NCBI RefSeq assembly: GCF_039621855.1
Contig: NZ_CP155071.1
Span: forward strand, 2,356,001 to 2,420,000
Length of the DNA stretch: 64,000 nucleotides
Source: Erwinia sp. HDF1-3R
GTDB taxonomy: Bacteria > Pseudomonadota > Gammaproteobacteria > Enterobacterales > Enterobacteriaceae
Direction of reading: 5' to 3'
Shown here: positions 1 to 8,333 of the stretch, in pieces
Layout: each line of letters starts with the position of its first letter
Position numbering within the stretch: the first letter of the stretch is position 1
Position numbers and translations under genes: made by a program
The notes under the pieces: model-generated
The model's database searches: none
Told to the model about the DNA's origin: nothing
Seen by the model: the letters and a program-made list of their open reading frames with translations, nothing else

Positions 1-2
1 CC

Positions 3-233
3 GGTGATTTTACCCTGGCGTCCAGCGAAGGTAATCAGCTCCTGCACTGGAAAGATAAGGGTGGACATTATGAACAGCTCTCGTATGAAATTGAGCACAC
101 CGCCTGGTGTATCGGTCAGGGGCTGATTGAGTCGCCCATCCGGCCGCTGGGAACGTCGCTGATGACGCTGAGCACCATGGATAACGTGCGGCGTCAGTTG
201 GGCATCGTATTTAATGAGGAAAGGCAGGATTGA
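3..233 (+). CDS. Gfo/Idh/MocA-family oxidoreductase, C-terminal part
   Basis: Only the last 76 residues are in the window, in the frame opening at base 3. The closing stretch (TAWCIGQGLIESPIRPLG, then TMDNVRRQLGIVF) resembles the C-terminal end of NAD(P)-dependent Gfo/Idh/MocA sugar or inositol dehydrogenases, where a short helix follows the substrate-binding sheet. The stop lies 43 bases before the start of a LacI-type regulator on the same strand, so the two probably belong to one sugar or polyol catabolic locus whose other genes lie to the left. The N-terminal Rossmann domain is outside the window, so the substrate cannot be named. Confidence 0.65.
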   Translation, partial: GDFTLASSEGNQLLHWKDKGGHYEQLSYEIEHTAWCIGQGLIESPIRPLGTSLMTLSTMDNVRRQLGIVFNEERQD

Positions 234-276
234 AGAGTAAGCGTTGCAGTTGTGGGTCATTTTTTTCGGAGCAGAA

Positions 277-1296
277 ATGAAGAAAATGACCCTGGAGACG
301 CTGGCCAGGCTGGCCGGCGTTGGCGTAGCTACGGTGGATCGGGTACTCAATGAGCGCGGCGGCGTCTCGCCGGAGACGGCGCGCAAGGTATTGCTGGCCG
401 CGAAGCTGAACGGCCTCAACCGTATTTTGCCTGAGGCGTATCAGCATCCCTGGCGGATTGAGGTCATCCTCAGCGCCAACGGTTCCTATTTTTTCAAAGG
501 CCTGGATGACAATTTCAGGGAAATTGCCAGCGCACTCGGCTATCGCCGGGTGACGCTGCATCGCACGTTTATCGCCGAATCCCACCCTGAAAGACTGGCC
601 GCACACATTGCTGAGTGCGCCCACACGCGCGACGGCATCATTGTTTATGCACAGGATCACCCTGCGGTTTATGCCGCGCTGGCGAGCTGTCGCGAGCGTG
701 GTATTCCGGTGATCACCATCGTAACCGATCTCCCGGATGCTGCCCGCCTGTGCCATGTCGGCATCAACCAGCTCCAGGCGGGGCGCACGGCCGGTTTGCT
801 GATGGGGCAGACCCTGAAAACAGCGGGTGAGGTGGTGGTGGTTAGCGGTCGCTGCGACTACAGCGCGCACCGCGAGCGTATAGAGGGCTTCCGTCAGGTG
901 CTTCTGCGGCGTTTCCCACAGATTAGCCTGAAGGAGGTGCTGGCAGGGCAGGATGAACGACAGACCATACGGCGTTTGCTGGGCGAGACGCTGAAAAAAA
1001 ATGGCAATATTGTCGGGCTGTACAATACCGGATCCGGCAATACTGAGATCAGCGCCGAGCTGGATAATCACCATCTGCTGGGCCAGTGCGTCTATATTAC
1101 CCATGAACTCTACAGCCTGACCCGGCGTCTGCTGCACAGCGATTGCCTCTCTTATGTACTGGATCAGAACGCCCGGCAGCATGCCCAGCTGGCGATGGAT
1201 ATTCTGCTGAAAAAACTCAGCACCAATCAGGATGCTGACATCTATCAGAGCGGGAAGGTGGATTTCAATATTATTACCGCTGAAAACTGTGACTGA
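277..1296 (+). CDS. LacI-type transcriptional regulator with sugar-binding domain
   Basis: 339 aa. The N-terminus (about residues 4-50) is a LacI helix-turn-helix and hinge: TLETLARLAGVGVATVDRVL followed by SPETARKVLLAA. The remainder (about 60-330) is a periplasmic-binding-protein-like effector domain with alternating beta-alpha units. The frame is open upstream to a TTG at 244, but ATG 277 is chosen because GGAG precedes it at good distance and the HTH then begins at residue 4, as in the family. By family knowledge such proteins repress or activate sugar catabolic operons in response to a sugar or its phosphate. The adjacent Gfo/Idh/MocA gene suggests a polyol or inositol-like ligand, which is inference. 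Confidence 0.8.
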   Translation: MKKMTLETLARLAGVGVATVDRVLNERGGVSPETARKVLLAAKLNGLNRILPEAYQHPWRIEVILSANGSYFFKGLDDNFREIASALGYRRVTLHRTFIAESHPERLAAHIAECAHTRDGIIVYAQDHPAVYAALASCRERGIPVITIVTDLPDAARLCHVGINQLQAGRTAGLLMGQTLKTAGEVVVVSGRCDYSAHRERIEGFRQVLLRRFPQISLKEVLAGQDERQTIRRLLGETLKKNGNIVGLYNTGSGNTEISAELDNHHLLGQCVYITHELYSLTRRLLHSDCLSYVLDQNARQHAQLAMDILLKKLSTNQDADIYQSGKVDFNIITAENCD

Positions 1297-1380
1297 TCCG
1301 AGAAAAATTCCCGACATCTCCACAAAGCGTAGCGCTTAAGGATGGGGGTTATCTGGTCCCCCTTAAAGGAGTCCGCTTTC

Positions 1381-2271
1381 ATGAATACTGAAATCCATAC
1401 TGTTGTCGCCGTCGTGGGTCCAGGTGCCATCGGCACCACGGTCGCGGCGGCGCTGCACGAAGTCGGCCGTACACCCTTGCTGTGTGGACGCACTGCCCGC
1501 GATCGCCTCACGCTGCAAGAAGGCGACCGCTTTATCACCATACCCGGTCCAGTTCAGACGAATCCCAAACAGATTGCTCGCACTGCCGATCTTGTTTTTC
1601 TGGCAGTCAAGGCGACACAGGTCGAGGCGGCAGAAGAATGGCTCTCGGTGTTGGCCGGTCCAGAAACCGTTGTGTGCGTTTTGCAAAACGGAGTGGAACA
1701 GTTGGATAAGGTCGCTCCACATTACGGACAAATCGTTCCTGCCGTTGTATGGTTTCCTGCGCAGGCACAATCAGATGGCTCAGTGCGCCTGCGCGGCGAC
1801 ATGCGCCTCAGCCTGCCGGACTTATCGGCTTCCCGCGTGGTGGCCGAAGCGCTGGAAGGCACCCGATGCTACGTGGAGCTGGCCGAAAATTTCAGTTCAC
1901 TGGCCTGGCGTAAGCTGTTGCAGAACGCGGTGGCTGGACTTATGGCGCTTACGCATCGCCGTTCCGGTATGTTCGGCCGCTCTGACATCGCTAAGCTAAC
2001 CCTCGCCTATTTGCAGGAATGTCTGGCCGTGGCCCGCGCAGAAGGCGTTGAGCTTGGTGACGAAGTGCCGCAGGAAATCCTCGATAAGTTCCAGGCAGCG
2101 CCTGCGGACATGGGCACCTCAATCCTCACGGATCGAGAAGCTGGCCGACCACTCGAATGGGATATCCGCAACGGTGTTATCTCGCGGCGCGGCCGGGTTC
2201 ATGGCGTCCCGACGCCGATTAGTGACATCCTGGTGCCACTTCTTGCGGGGGCGAGCGACGGTCCGGGTTGA
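1381..2271 (+). CDS. PanE/ApbA-like 2-dehydropantoate 2-reductase family oxidoreductase
   Basis: 296 aa. The N-terminal Rossmann fold shows VVGPGAIGTTVAAALHE (about residues 10-26), the nucleotide loop of the ketopantoate reductase family, followed by VFLAVKATQVE and VCVLQNGVE, the segments that hold the cofactor. The C-terminal all-helical domain contains WRKLLQNAVAGLMAL, where the family keeps its substrate-binding Lys/Asn. The frame extends back to 1342, but ATG 1381 has AAAGGAG nine bases upstream. By family it would reduce a 2-keto acid with NADPH. It may not be the pantothenate enzyme: a remnant of a LysR-type regulator follows, pointing to a catabolic reductase instead. Confidence 0.75.
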   Translation: MNTEIHTVVAVVGPGAIGTTVAAALHEVGRTPLLCGRTARDRLTLQEGDRFITIPGPVQTNPKQIARTADLVFLAVKATQVEAAEEWLSVLAGPETVVCVLQNGVEQLDKVAPHYGQIVPAVVWFPAQAQSDGSVRLRGDMRLSLPDLSASRVVAEALEGTRCYVELAENFSSLAWRKLLQNAVAGLMALTHRRSGMFGRSDIAKLTLAYLQECLAVARAEGVELGDEVPQEILDKFQAAPADMGTSILTDREAGRPLEWDIRNGVISRRGRVHGVPTPISDILVPLLAGASDGPG

Positions 2272-2395
2272 GCGCCATACTCCTTATATGCTGTCAAAGG
2301 TAAGCGTGTTTATCGATTTTCTCAGTGAGGAACAGGTGTTGAGAGGGGGTAAAGATGACAATCCGGTGCGCGGAGTCCCTTCCACGCAACGTTGA
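2272..2395 (+). pseudogene. Probable LysR-type regulator C-terminal remnant
   Basis: A short open stretch ending in TGA at 2395 reads TPYMLSKVSVFIDFLSE, closely matching the last lines of many LysR-type regulators (P-x-x-R-x-F-I-D-F-L). Nothing upstream in the same frame encodes the rest of such a protein; the frame runs into the PanE-like gene. I read it as the surviving tail of a deleted regulator. The evidence is one short motif, so confidence is modest. Confidence 0.4.
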
Positions 2396-2445
2396 GCAGC
2401 CTGACGCCGGGAAAGGGATTTACCCGCCGGGTCAGACTTAAGCGC

Positions 2446-3258
2446 TTACTCCTGGGAGGATGTCTCCCCATAAGCATCAATAATCTGCTGCGTGGAGGCG
2501 GCTTCAGCCGCTGAGGTCGTACTCTTCTCAGCTGCAGAGGGAGAACTTTGCTGCGCCGCAGCGGTGGTCTGCTGCGCCGCGGTTGCCGCAGGCTGAGCGG
2601 TTGCGGTGGTCTGCTGCGCCGCGGTTGCCGCAGGCTGAGCGGTCGTGGTGGTCTGCTGCGTCGCGGTTGCCGCGGGCTGAGCGGTTGCGGTGGTCTGCTG
2701 CGCCGCGGTTGCCGCGGGCTGAGCGGCCGTGGTGGTCTGCTGCGCCGCGGTTGCCGCAGGCTGAGCGGTCGTGGTGGTCTGCTGCGCTGCGGTTACCGCG
2801 GGCTGCGTGGTCGTGGTGGTCTGCTGCGCTACCGCTGGCGCAGCCGGTTTTACTGGCGCTGGAGGCAGCGGCGTTTCGCCCCGATCGGTAAAGGAGGGCT
2901 TATTCCGGGTGACCGAATAGGCAACATGCCTGACCTCGCCCTTCTTCGAAACGACGGTGATAGGATCGATAGTCACGCGACCATAGCCGAACAGCGTACG
3001 AACATAGCCGCCCACTTTATGCTTCCCGTCGGGAATATGTAGCGCTTTACTCTCACCGCGGGTCAACATGCCTCCCTCATTGCCGTCAATGGTCACAAAT
3101 ACCGAGGAACCATCATCGGCTTTGGTGGTTAAGTGTGAAACATCTATCTGGGAAGGACCGGAGAAGAAATCGGGTGGAGGCCCACCGGCCTGATTTTTAG
3201 CACATCCGGTGAGCGTTATGGCGGCCACAGCGGCGGCCAGGGTGAAACGATAAATCAT
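2446..3258 (-). CDS. Repeat-rich putative lipoprotein
   Basis: 270 aa. Residues 1-18 form a signal peptide ending in a lipobox (LTGC, Cys19), so export and lipidation are predicted. Residues about 35-125 form a compact beta-rich region that I do not recognise, containing VFVTIDGNEGGMLTRGES and HIPDGKHKVGGYV. From about residue 135 the protein is a run of roughly seven 14-residue repeats, QPAATAAQQTTTTA with small changes, then a short polar tail. The repeats are 42-bp DNA repeats and could change copy number. Start: ATG 3258 preceded by ACGAGGT. The layout suggests an envelope protein with a flexible Ala/Gln/Thr spacer. Function unknown. Confidence 0.7.
   Translation of the reverse strand: MIYRFTLAAAVAAITLTGCAKNQAGGPPPDFFSGPSQIDVSHLTTKADDGSSVFVTIDGNEGGMLTRGESKALHIPDGKHKVGGYVRTLFGYGRVTIDPITVVSKKGEVRHVAYSVTRNKPSFTDRGETPLPPAPVKPAAPAVAQQTTTTTQPAVTAAQQTTTTAQPAATAAQQTTTAAQPAATAAQQTTATAQPAATATQQTTTTAQPAATAAQQTTATAQPAATAAQQTTAAAQQSSPSAAEKSTTSAAEAASTQQIIDAYGETSSQE
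2540..2830. repeat. Tandem 42-bp coding repeats (14-aa units)
   Basis: About seven imperfect copies of a 42-bp unit beginning around GCGGTTGCCGC lie head to tail inside the lipoprotein gene. Units differ mainly at GTT/GTC and CAG/CGG positions and keep the reading frame. Such arrays expand and contract by slipped replication or recombination, so the length of the protein's C-terminal spacer may vary between strains. Confidence 0.85.
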
Positions 3259-3506
3259 AGTACCTCGTTATCCACTACGGCTTAGGACCTCCTATAATAC
3301 TGCTACGGCATCGGCATAAACAGTCACTTACCGTTAGGGTTCATCTTAAAATTGTTAGCATTTGGTAAAAGCGACGATCGCAGATTCATCAATATCATGC
3401 GTAATTATGCAGCAGTTGCGGGGGGATATTACTCAAACTCCCAACGGTGTGCCAGGATGAATAACACAACGTTGCTTGAGATAGCCTGTAACATTAAGGA
3501 GATAAG

Positions 3507-3899
3507 ATGAAAAAAATCCTGACGCTGGCAGCCCTGCTGGCTTTTAGCTTGAATGTAATGGCCGATGACGGGGGATTTAAAGGGGGCGAGGCACCACCAC
3601 CGCCGCAGAAGAAGGATGCCGGGTATAAAGGCACCGAGGACACAACCGAAAGTCAGATCAGTGGCATTCGCGATCTCAGAGATGGGGCGTGGGTAACGCT
3701 GGAGGGGAATTTGATCAAGCAAACCGGGCGCGATACGTTTCTTTTTCGCGATAAGTCCGGCACCATTGATGTCACCGTTCCTCATGCTGCATGGAAGGGG
3801 CGAAAATATGGTGCTGATGACCAGGTTCGCATCAGCGGCTACGTTAAAGGGCGTGGCCAGCATACGCGCGTAGAAGCGAAACAGGTTTCTGAGCCGTAA
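3507..3899 (+). CDS. YgiW/YdeI-type BOF (bacterial OB-fold) periplasmic stress protein
   Basis: 130 aa. The signal peptide is MKKILTLAALLAFSLNVMA, cleaved before DDG. The mature part starts with a Gly/Pro-rich linker and is followed by the BOF domain (about 50-128): a WVTLEGNLIKQTGRDTFLFR strand pair, then FRDKSGTIDVTVP and DDQVRISGYVKG, the hallmark of the YgiW/VisP/YdeI family. These small OB-fold periplasmic proteins contribute to tolerance of peroxide, cationic peptides and other envelope stress. Start ATG 3507 has a strong AAGGAGAT at spacing 5. It stands alone, divergent from the lipoprotein gene, with about 250 bp of shared upstream DNA for promoters. Confidence 0.9.
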   Translation: MKKILTLAALLAFSLNVMADDGGFKGGEAPPPPQKKDAGYKGTEDTTESQISGIRDLRDGAWVTLEGNLIKQTGRDTFLFRDKSGTIDVTVPHAAWKGRKYGADDQVRISGYVKGRGQHTRVEAKQVSEP

Positions 3900-4316
3900 C
3901 TCATGCCCGATTACGGTCGTTATCGCCGACCGGACGCGCCCCGGCAGTGATATCGGATTGCTGCTGCGGGGCGTATCGAAAGCCACCCATGATAAATGTT
4001 ATTTTCCGCTATCCTTATCATCATTTTATTTATTGCGGACGGTTACATATAGCGACTGATAAATAAAAGGATTTCCTGAATTAATTCAGATAAGGTTTTT
4101 TTTCTTACATTCAGATATTCACCTGTATGATGTAATTTATAAGTTAATCATGAAGATAAGAATATTTATTATTTTGTGATTGATGTCGCACCCCATTCTT
4201 GCAAAGGCCCGACAGCCTGCTAGCCTTATAAAGGCAAGAGGCCTGCTGGGGTGGCTTCCATTTTTAACAGGACTGTATTCCAGCAGGATATCTTTTAACA
4301 CGAAGAGGAATTTTGT
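3900..4316. other. Intergenic region, no gene seen
   Basis: 417 bp between the BOF gene and the KGG stress protein. An imperfect GC-rich inverted repeat (CGCCCCGGCAG near 3937 with CTGCTGCGGGGCG near 3961) may end BOF transcription. The rest is AT-rich and presumably holds the promoter of the KGG gene. Open frames here are short and lack start signals. Confidence 0.5.
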
Positions 4317-4460
4317 ATGACTCAGCATCGTGAAAACGAAGATCGTGAAAAAGCATCAGACGCAGGTAAAAAGGGCGGCCAGGGCAGCGGCGCTGGCAAC
4401 TTCAAGAATGATCGAGAAAAAGCTTCTGAAGCTGGAAAAAAAGGCGGATCAAAGAAATAA
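4317..4460 (+). CDS. KGG-repeat general stress protein, YciG/YmdF type
   Basis: 47 aa, strongly hydrophilic. It contains two copies of the stress-induced KGG motif: REKASDAGKKGG (about residues 9-20) and REKASEAGKKGG (about 33-44), separated by a Gly/Asn spacer. Proteins of this type are small, disordered, RpoS-linked stress proteins in enterobacteria; YciG also affects motility in E. coli. The start ATG is preceded by AAGAGGAATTTTGT, a fair ribosome site, and a strong terminator follows 50 bases after the stop. The molecular activity is unknown for the family. Confidence 0.9.
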   Translation: MTQHRENEDREKASDAGKKGGQGSGAGNFKNDREKASEAGKKGGSKK

Positions 4461-4510
4461 TTTTCTTACCGACTTAAGGTAGGTAAAATTAATTCATCGC
4501 GTTACGCCTG

Positions 4511-4552
4511 CCGCCGTCATAGTATTCGCTATGGCGGCGGTAATTATTTCTG
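4511..4552 (+). terminator. Rho-independent terminator after the KGG gene
   Basis: The stem CCGCCGTCATAG (4511-4522) pairs fully (one G-U) with CTATGGCGGCGG (4529-4540) around a 6-base loop, followed by TAATTATTTCT. It sits 50 bases after the KGG gene stop on the same strand. Confidence 0.85.
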
Positions 4553-5170
4553 TCCATACAGAATTACCCCCTCCGCTACGGATTTCCCCTTCTCTTTTAA
4601 TTTTCCACTATCAGCCATCTCTGATGGTTAGCTTTCGGGATATATTCCTACAGGCGAGAAAGTCATGGCTATTTAATCGTAATATTAATGAGCTGAACCT
4701 TTTTCCCACGCACAACATTTTTAATGCTCTGGCGATTAATTTGATTTTGACTTCCCCATGTAGCAACCATTTAGCTAACCAGGTCCATGGCACTGGAAGG
4801 GATTATCTACGGCGAAGGATTCTGGTCAGCTATATTACCTGCAACGCTGATTGAGCGGGGGGGGTATCAGGCATGTTGACCCCTTTCGACCTGAATCAGG
4901 CACAGAATTCCCTGGAAAATAAAGTTGTTGTTGATGCCGCGTCACCTACCGGGTTTAAAAAGTGGAACGCGACCGATTGAGAAATGGTTTCGTGGATAAA
5001 TACTTTACTTATTCAATTTCGTTATAACTCATTTCCTAATGGTCCTTTTCACCCTCAGTACTCACCTCTACTATCGCGAGGACATTAGCCCAGACAATAA
5101 TGTATTCATTTTAATCAGTTTACTTAATTGGTCGTCGATTTTTGTACATAACAACAGCAGGCTCCACCCG
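4553..5170. other. Gene-poor region, possible decayed coding fragments
   Basis: No convincing gene. Short reading pieces such as ALEGIIYGEGFWSAILPAT (around 4787) and SLENKVVVDAASPTGFKKW (around 4910) look protein-like and lie in neighbouring frames broken by stops, so this may be a worn pseudogene. I cannot name a family. The segment ending at 5170 must contain the promoter of the metN-like gene. I looked for MetJ operators (AGACGTCT repeats) and saw none. Confidence 0.35.
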
Positions 5171-6196
5171 ATGATAGTTTTGCGCAACGTTTCCAGGATT
5201 TTTAACACCAGCGCCGGTCCGGTCACCGCGGTTGACGATGTCAGCCTTGAGGTAGGACAGGGACAAATATATGGCATTATCGGCTACAGCGGCGCAGGCA
5301 AAAGCACGCTCATTCGCCTGCTTAACGGGCTGGAAAAGCCCACCGCCGGCAGCGTGACGATTGCCGGGCAGAATATTGCGACGGCAAACGGCGAAGCCCT
5401 GCGCGCGGCAAGGCTAAAAATCAGCATGGTGTTCCAACATTTTAACCTGCTGTGGTCGCGTACCGTTAGTGAGAATATTGCGTTTTCCCTGCAAATTGCC
5501 GGGGCCCCAAAGGCCCAGATACAGGCGCGGGTAAAAGAGCTGATTGAGCTGGTGGGACTGGCTGGCAAAGAGAATACCTACCCGTCAAAGCTCAGCGGCG
5601 GCCAGAAGCAGCGTGTGGGCATCGCCCGCGCCCTGGCGAATAACCCGGAAGTTCTGCTCTGCGATGAGGCAACATCAGCCCTTGACCCGCAGACCACCGA
5701 TGCCATTCTTGAATTGCTCCTGGATATTAATCGCAAGCTTCAGCTCACCATCGTGCTGATCACCCACGAAATGCATGTGGTTCGCAAAATCTGTCATCGG
5801 GTTGCGGTGATGGAAGAAGGCAGAATTGTGGAGGAGGGCGAGGTGCTGTCGGTGTTTACGCATCCGCAAAAGTCTATTACCCGCCAGTTTGTGAAGCAAA
5901 CCACGGAATACAGCAGCGCCGACACGCCCTTTAACGCCGCACTGGTTGATGGCGACGCGGGCAGCGTATTGAAGCTGACCTTTGTCGGGCAGAATACCAG
6001 CCAGCCCATCGTGGGCGAGCTGACGCTGAAATACGCGCTGCCGTTCAATATCCTGCATGGAAAAATGACCCAAACCGCCCACGGCACCTTCGGTGAGCTG
6101 TGGCTACAGGTCCCGGCCAGCGGTGCTCAGCTGGAGAATATACTGGCCGATCTGCATGCCCGCGCCGTCACGACCGAGGTAGTCAATCATGATTGA
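5171..6196 (+). CDS. metN: MetN-like ABC transporter ATPase
   Basis: 341 aa. The ATPase domain (about 1-240) has Walker A GYSGAGKST (38-46), signature LSGGQKQRVGIARAL, Walker B VLLCDEATSALD and the switch histidine in LITHEMHVV. Residues about 260-341 form the C-terminal NIL/ACT-like domain of methionine importers, which binds methionine and shuts the pump. The frame runs open to 5039, but the protein aligns with MetN from ATG 5171 (MIVLRNVSRIF). It overlaps metI by 8 bp in a metN-metI-metQ operon. The local sulfur-scavenging context suggests this is an additional copy serving methionine or a related thioether rather than the housekeeping metNIQ. That is inference. Confidence 0.9.
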   Translation: MIVLRNVSRIFNTSAGPVTAVDDVSLEVGQGQIYGIIGYSGAGKSTLIRLLNGLEKPTAGSVTIAGQNIATANGEALRAARLKISMVFQHFNLLWSRTVSENIAFSLQIAGAPKAQIQARVKELIELVGLAGKENTYPSKLSGGQKQRVGIARALANNPEVLLCDEATSALDPQTTDAILELLLDINRKLQLTIVLITHEMHVVRKICHRVAVMEEGRIVEEGEVLSVFTHPQKSITRQFVKQTTEYSSADTPFNAALVDGDAGSVLKLTFVGQNTSQPIVGELTLKYALPFNILHGKMTQTAHGTFGELWLQVPASGAQLENILADLHARAVTTEVVNHD

Positions 6197-6857
6197 GACA
6201 CTTTTTCCGCATTTGAAGCTGGATCAGCTCTGGTCAGCAACCTGCGAAACGCTTTATATGACTGCACTCTCAGGCGTTGCGACCTTTGTGCTGGGGCTGC
6301 TGCTGGGGCTGGTGCTGTTTCTGACTGCGCGCGGCGGGCTGTATCAGAATCGCGTGCTCTATTCGGTCATTTCGATTCTGGTCAACGTGTTCCGTTCTAT
6401 TCCCTTTATCATTCTGATTGTACTGCTGATCCCCTTCACCAAAACGCTAATCGGCACCATTCTGGGCGCGAATGCGGCGCTTCCGGCGCTGATCGTCGGC
6501 GCGGCGCCTTTCTATGCCCGGCTGGTGGAGATCGCCCTGCGTGAGGTAGACCGTGGCGTGATTGAAGCCACGCGTTCAATGGGCGCGCGACTGAGTACGC
6601 TGGTGTTCCGCGTTCTGCTGCCTGAATCCTCTCCGGCGCTGGTTTCCGGTATTACGGTCACCCTGATAGCGCTGGTCAGCTACAGCGCGATGGCGGGGGT
6701 GATTGGCGCGGGTGGCCTGGGTAATCTGGCCTACCTTGAAGGTTTCCAGCGTAACCACAGTGACGTCACGCTGGTGGCAACGGTGATGATTCTGGTGATT
6801 GTTTTTATCATCCAGTTTTTAGGTGATGTCATTACTACACGGCTCGACAAACGTTAA
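6189..6857 (+). CDS. metI: MetI-like ABC transporter permease
   Basis: 222 aa, about five membrane helices. The EAA loop that contacts the ATPase is REVDRGVIEATRSMGARLSTLVFRVLLPES, centred on residue 130, and the C-terminal half carries the MetI pattern SYSAMAGVIGAGGLGNLAY. Length matches the family (about 217 aa). It overlaps the metN stop by 8 bp, indicating coupled translation, and is followed after 16 bp by the binding protein gene. It forms the inner-membrane channel of a D/L-methionine-type importer. Confidence 0.92.
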   Translation: MIETLFPHLKLDQLWSATCETLYMTALSGVATFVLGLLLGLVLFLTARGGLYQNRVLYSVISILVNVFRSIPFIILIVLLIPFTKTLIGTILGANAALPALIVGAAPFYARLVEIALREVDRGVIEATRSMGARLSTLVFRVLLPESSPALVSGITVTLIALVSYSAMAGVIGAGGLGNLAYLEGFQRNHSDVTLVATVMILVIVFIIQFLGDVITTRLDKR

Positions 6858-6873
6858 CGTTAAGGATGGAATA

Positions 6874-7686
6874 ATGAAAAAAACACTGACGCTGCTGGCT
6901 GCGGCCACCCTGGGCGCGCTGAGTCTGAGCGCGTGGGCAGATACCCTGACCGTGGGCGCTTCCAATGTCCCGCACGCGGAAATCCTGGAGCAGGCAAAAC
7001 CGATTCTGGCTAAGCAGGGTATCGACCTTGAGATCAAGCCTTTCCAGGATTACATCCTGCCGAACACGGCGCTGGCCAGCCACGACATTGATGCGAACTA
7101 CTTTCAGCACGTTCCCTACCTGAACAGCGTGCTGAAAGATCATGCGGGCGATAAAAGCTATGACTTTGTCAGCGCGGGCGCCATTCATATCGAACCGATT
7201 GGCATCTACTCCAAAAAGTATAAGTCGCTGAAGGATCTGCCGCAGAATGGCAAAGTGATCATGCGTGACGCCGTAGCCGAAGAGGGGCGTATCCTCTCGA
7301 TTTTCGAAAAGGCCGGCGTGATTAAGCTTAAGCCAGGCGTCAGCAAAGTGGATGCGCGCATCAGTGACATTGTGGACAACCCGAAGCATCTGCAATTCCT
7401 CGCAAACGTTGAGGGCGCACTGCTGCCGCAGATGTATAACAACGATGAAGGTGACGCGGTAGTGATTAACGCGAACTACGCGATTGATGCGGGTCTGGAT
7501 CCGGTTAAAGATCCGATTGCGGTTGAGAGCGGCGAGAATAACCCGTATGCCAATATCATCACCGTGCATCGCGGTGATGAGAATAAGCCAGACATTAAAG
7601 CACTGGTTACCGTTCTGCACTCTAAATCAATTCAGGACTGGATCCGCACCAAATATAAAGGCGCGGTTATTCCCGTTAATAACTGA
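6874..7686 (+). CDS. metQ: MetQ-like substrate-binding protein, non-lipoprotein form
   Basis: 270 aa. Signal peptide MKKTLTLLAAATLGALSLSA with cleavage after WA. The mature protein is a NlpA/MetQ-family binding protein: PHAEILEQAKPILAKQGIDL, then FQDYILPNTALASHDIDANYFQH, the conserved ligand-cleft strand. Unlike E. coli MetQ there is no lipobox cysteine, so it should be a soluble periplasmic protein. Start ATG 6874 follows TAAGGAT at spacing 7. It completes the metNIQ operon and is followed by a strong terminator. A methionine, methionine sulfoxide or related thioether ligand is expected from the family. Confidence 0.9.
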   Translation: MKKTLTLLAAATLGALSLSAWADTLTVGASNVPHAEILEQAKPILAKQGIDLEIKPFQDYILPNTALASHDIDANYFQHVPYLNSVLKDHAGDKSYDFVSAGAIHIEPIGIYSKKYKSLKDLPQNGKVIMRDAVAEEGRILSIFEKAGVIKLKPGVSKVDARISDIVDNPKHLQFLANVEGALLPQMYNNDEGDAVVINANYAIDAGLDPVKDPIAVESGENNPYANIITVHRGDENKPDIKALVTVLHSKSIQDWIRTKYKGAVIPVNN

Positions 7687-7690
7687 TGCC

Positions 7691-7720
7691 ACAGGCCGGG
7701 AAACCGGCCTGTTTTATCTT
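7691..7720 (+). terminator. Terminator after metQ
   Basis: A perfect 9-bp stem, ACAGGCCGG (7691-7699) with CCGGCCTGT (7704-7712), closes a GAAA tetraloop and is followed by TTTATCTT. It sits 5 bases after the metQ stop. Confidence 0.93.
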
Positions 7721-7897
7721 ATACGTGCCACTGCAACCACTACATGTCCGCTAATTCAACCTCAGGCGCATGAAAACTTAAGTTAAATCGCCTGTGTTAG
7801 ATTTAAATATCTCATAAATTTCTCTAAAGATAACCTTACTTCAACCGATAATCCTTGCAGGTCCATTAAAGCGCAGTAGCGCATAAGGAGAAGTCAT

Positions 7898-8053
7898 ATG
7901 GTAGGTCTGGTTAACCTCCCGCACACCTGTCCAAAGTGTAAAAAAATTACTGCATATACAGCTGGCGAGCTTCAGATTTTGTTTGGGTTGAGAACTGTAC
8001 CTACCGGTGCAACGAATCAGAGCTGGTGCAGGGGTTGTCGTGCAGGCAACTAA
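7898..8053 (+). CDS. Small zinc-ribbon protein
   Basis: 51 aa. Two cysteine pairs, CPKC (residues 10-13) and WCRGC near the C-terminus, are spaced as in a single zinc ribbon. It begins at ATG 7898 with AAGGAG at spacing 7, an excellent ribosome site, although too short for routine ORF calling. A second small zinc-ribbon gene follows 64 bp downstream on the same strand, and both sit before a strong terminator, so they are probably co-transcribed. I do not recognise a named family. DNA, RNA or protein binding is possible but unproven. Confidence 0.7.
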   Translation: MVGLVNLPHTCPKCKKITAYTAGELQILFGLRTVPTGATNQSWCRGCRAGN

Positions 8054-8117
8054 GTCAATTTAGTGTGAAAAATATAAGTCGCCGGTGTTGCCTTAAATAC
8101 TCAAATCAAGGATATCC

Positions 8118-8315
8118 GTGGAAAAATTTAGAGGTATCAATTTTACTTTATATACATTCAGGATTTGCGCTGAACAAAACGAGATCGTGACGTGCAGTAA
8201 TTGCCGTGAAACAGTAACTTATAATACTATTGTAGATAAAATAGACGATCCTGGTGATTTAGTAGCCTGTCCATATTGTGGGTATTTTGATTTTGATACA
8301 GACCACAGGCCATAA
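8118..8315 (+). CDS. Small zinc-ribbon protein, GTG start
   Basis: 65 aa. CSNC (residues 27-30) and CPYC (about 52-55) form a C-x2-C / C-x2-C zinc ribbon. A further Cys (residue 18) lies upstream. The start is GTG 8118 with AAGGAT at spacing 5; no ATG is available in frame. Base composition is AT-richer than the neighbouring metabolic genes, as for the preceding 51-aa zinc-ribbon gene. The two genes look like a pair. No function can be assigned. Confidence 0.65.
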   Translation: MEKFRGINFTLYTFRICAEQNEIVTCSNCRETVTYNTIVDKIDDPGDLVACPYCGYFDFDTDHRP

Positions 8316-8333
8316 ATCTATTTTTTAAAACAG

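Noticed and set aside
211..1323. Long minus-strand frame opposite the LacI-type regulator
   Set aside because: A shadow of the regulator gene: no ribosome site, no family features, explained by high third-position GC.
4531..4854. 107-aa plus-strand frame after the KGG gene
   Set aside because: It starts inside the terminator hairpin and has no family resemblance or ribosome site.
4981..5170. MetJ operator before the metN-like gene
   Set aside because: No tandem AGACGTCT-like boxes are visible.
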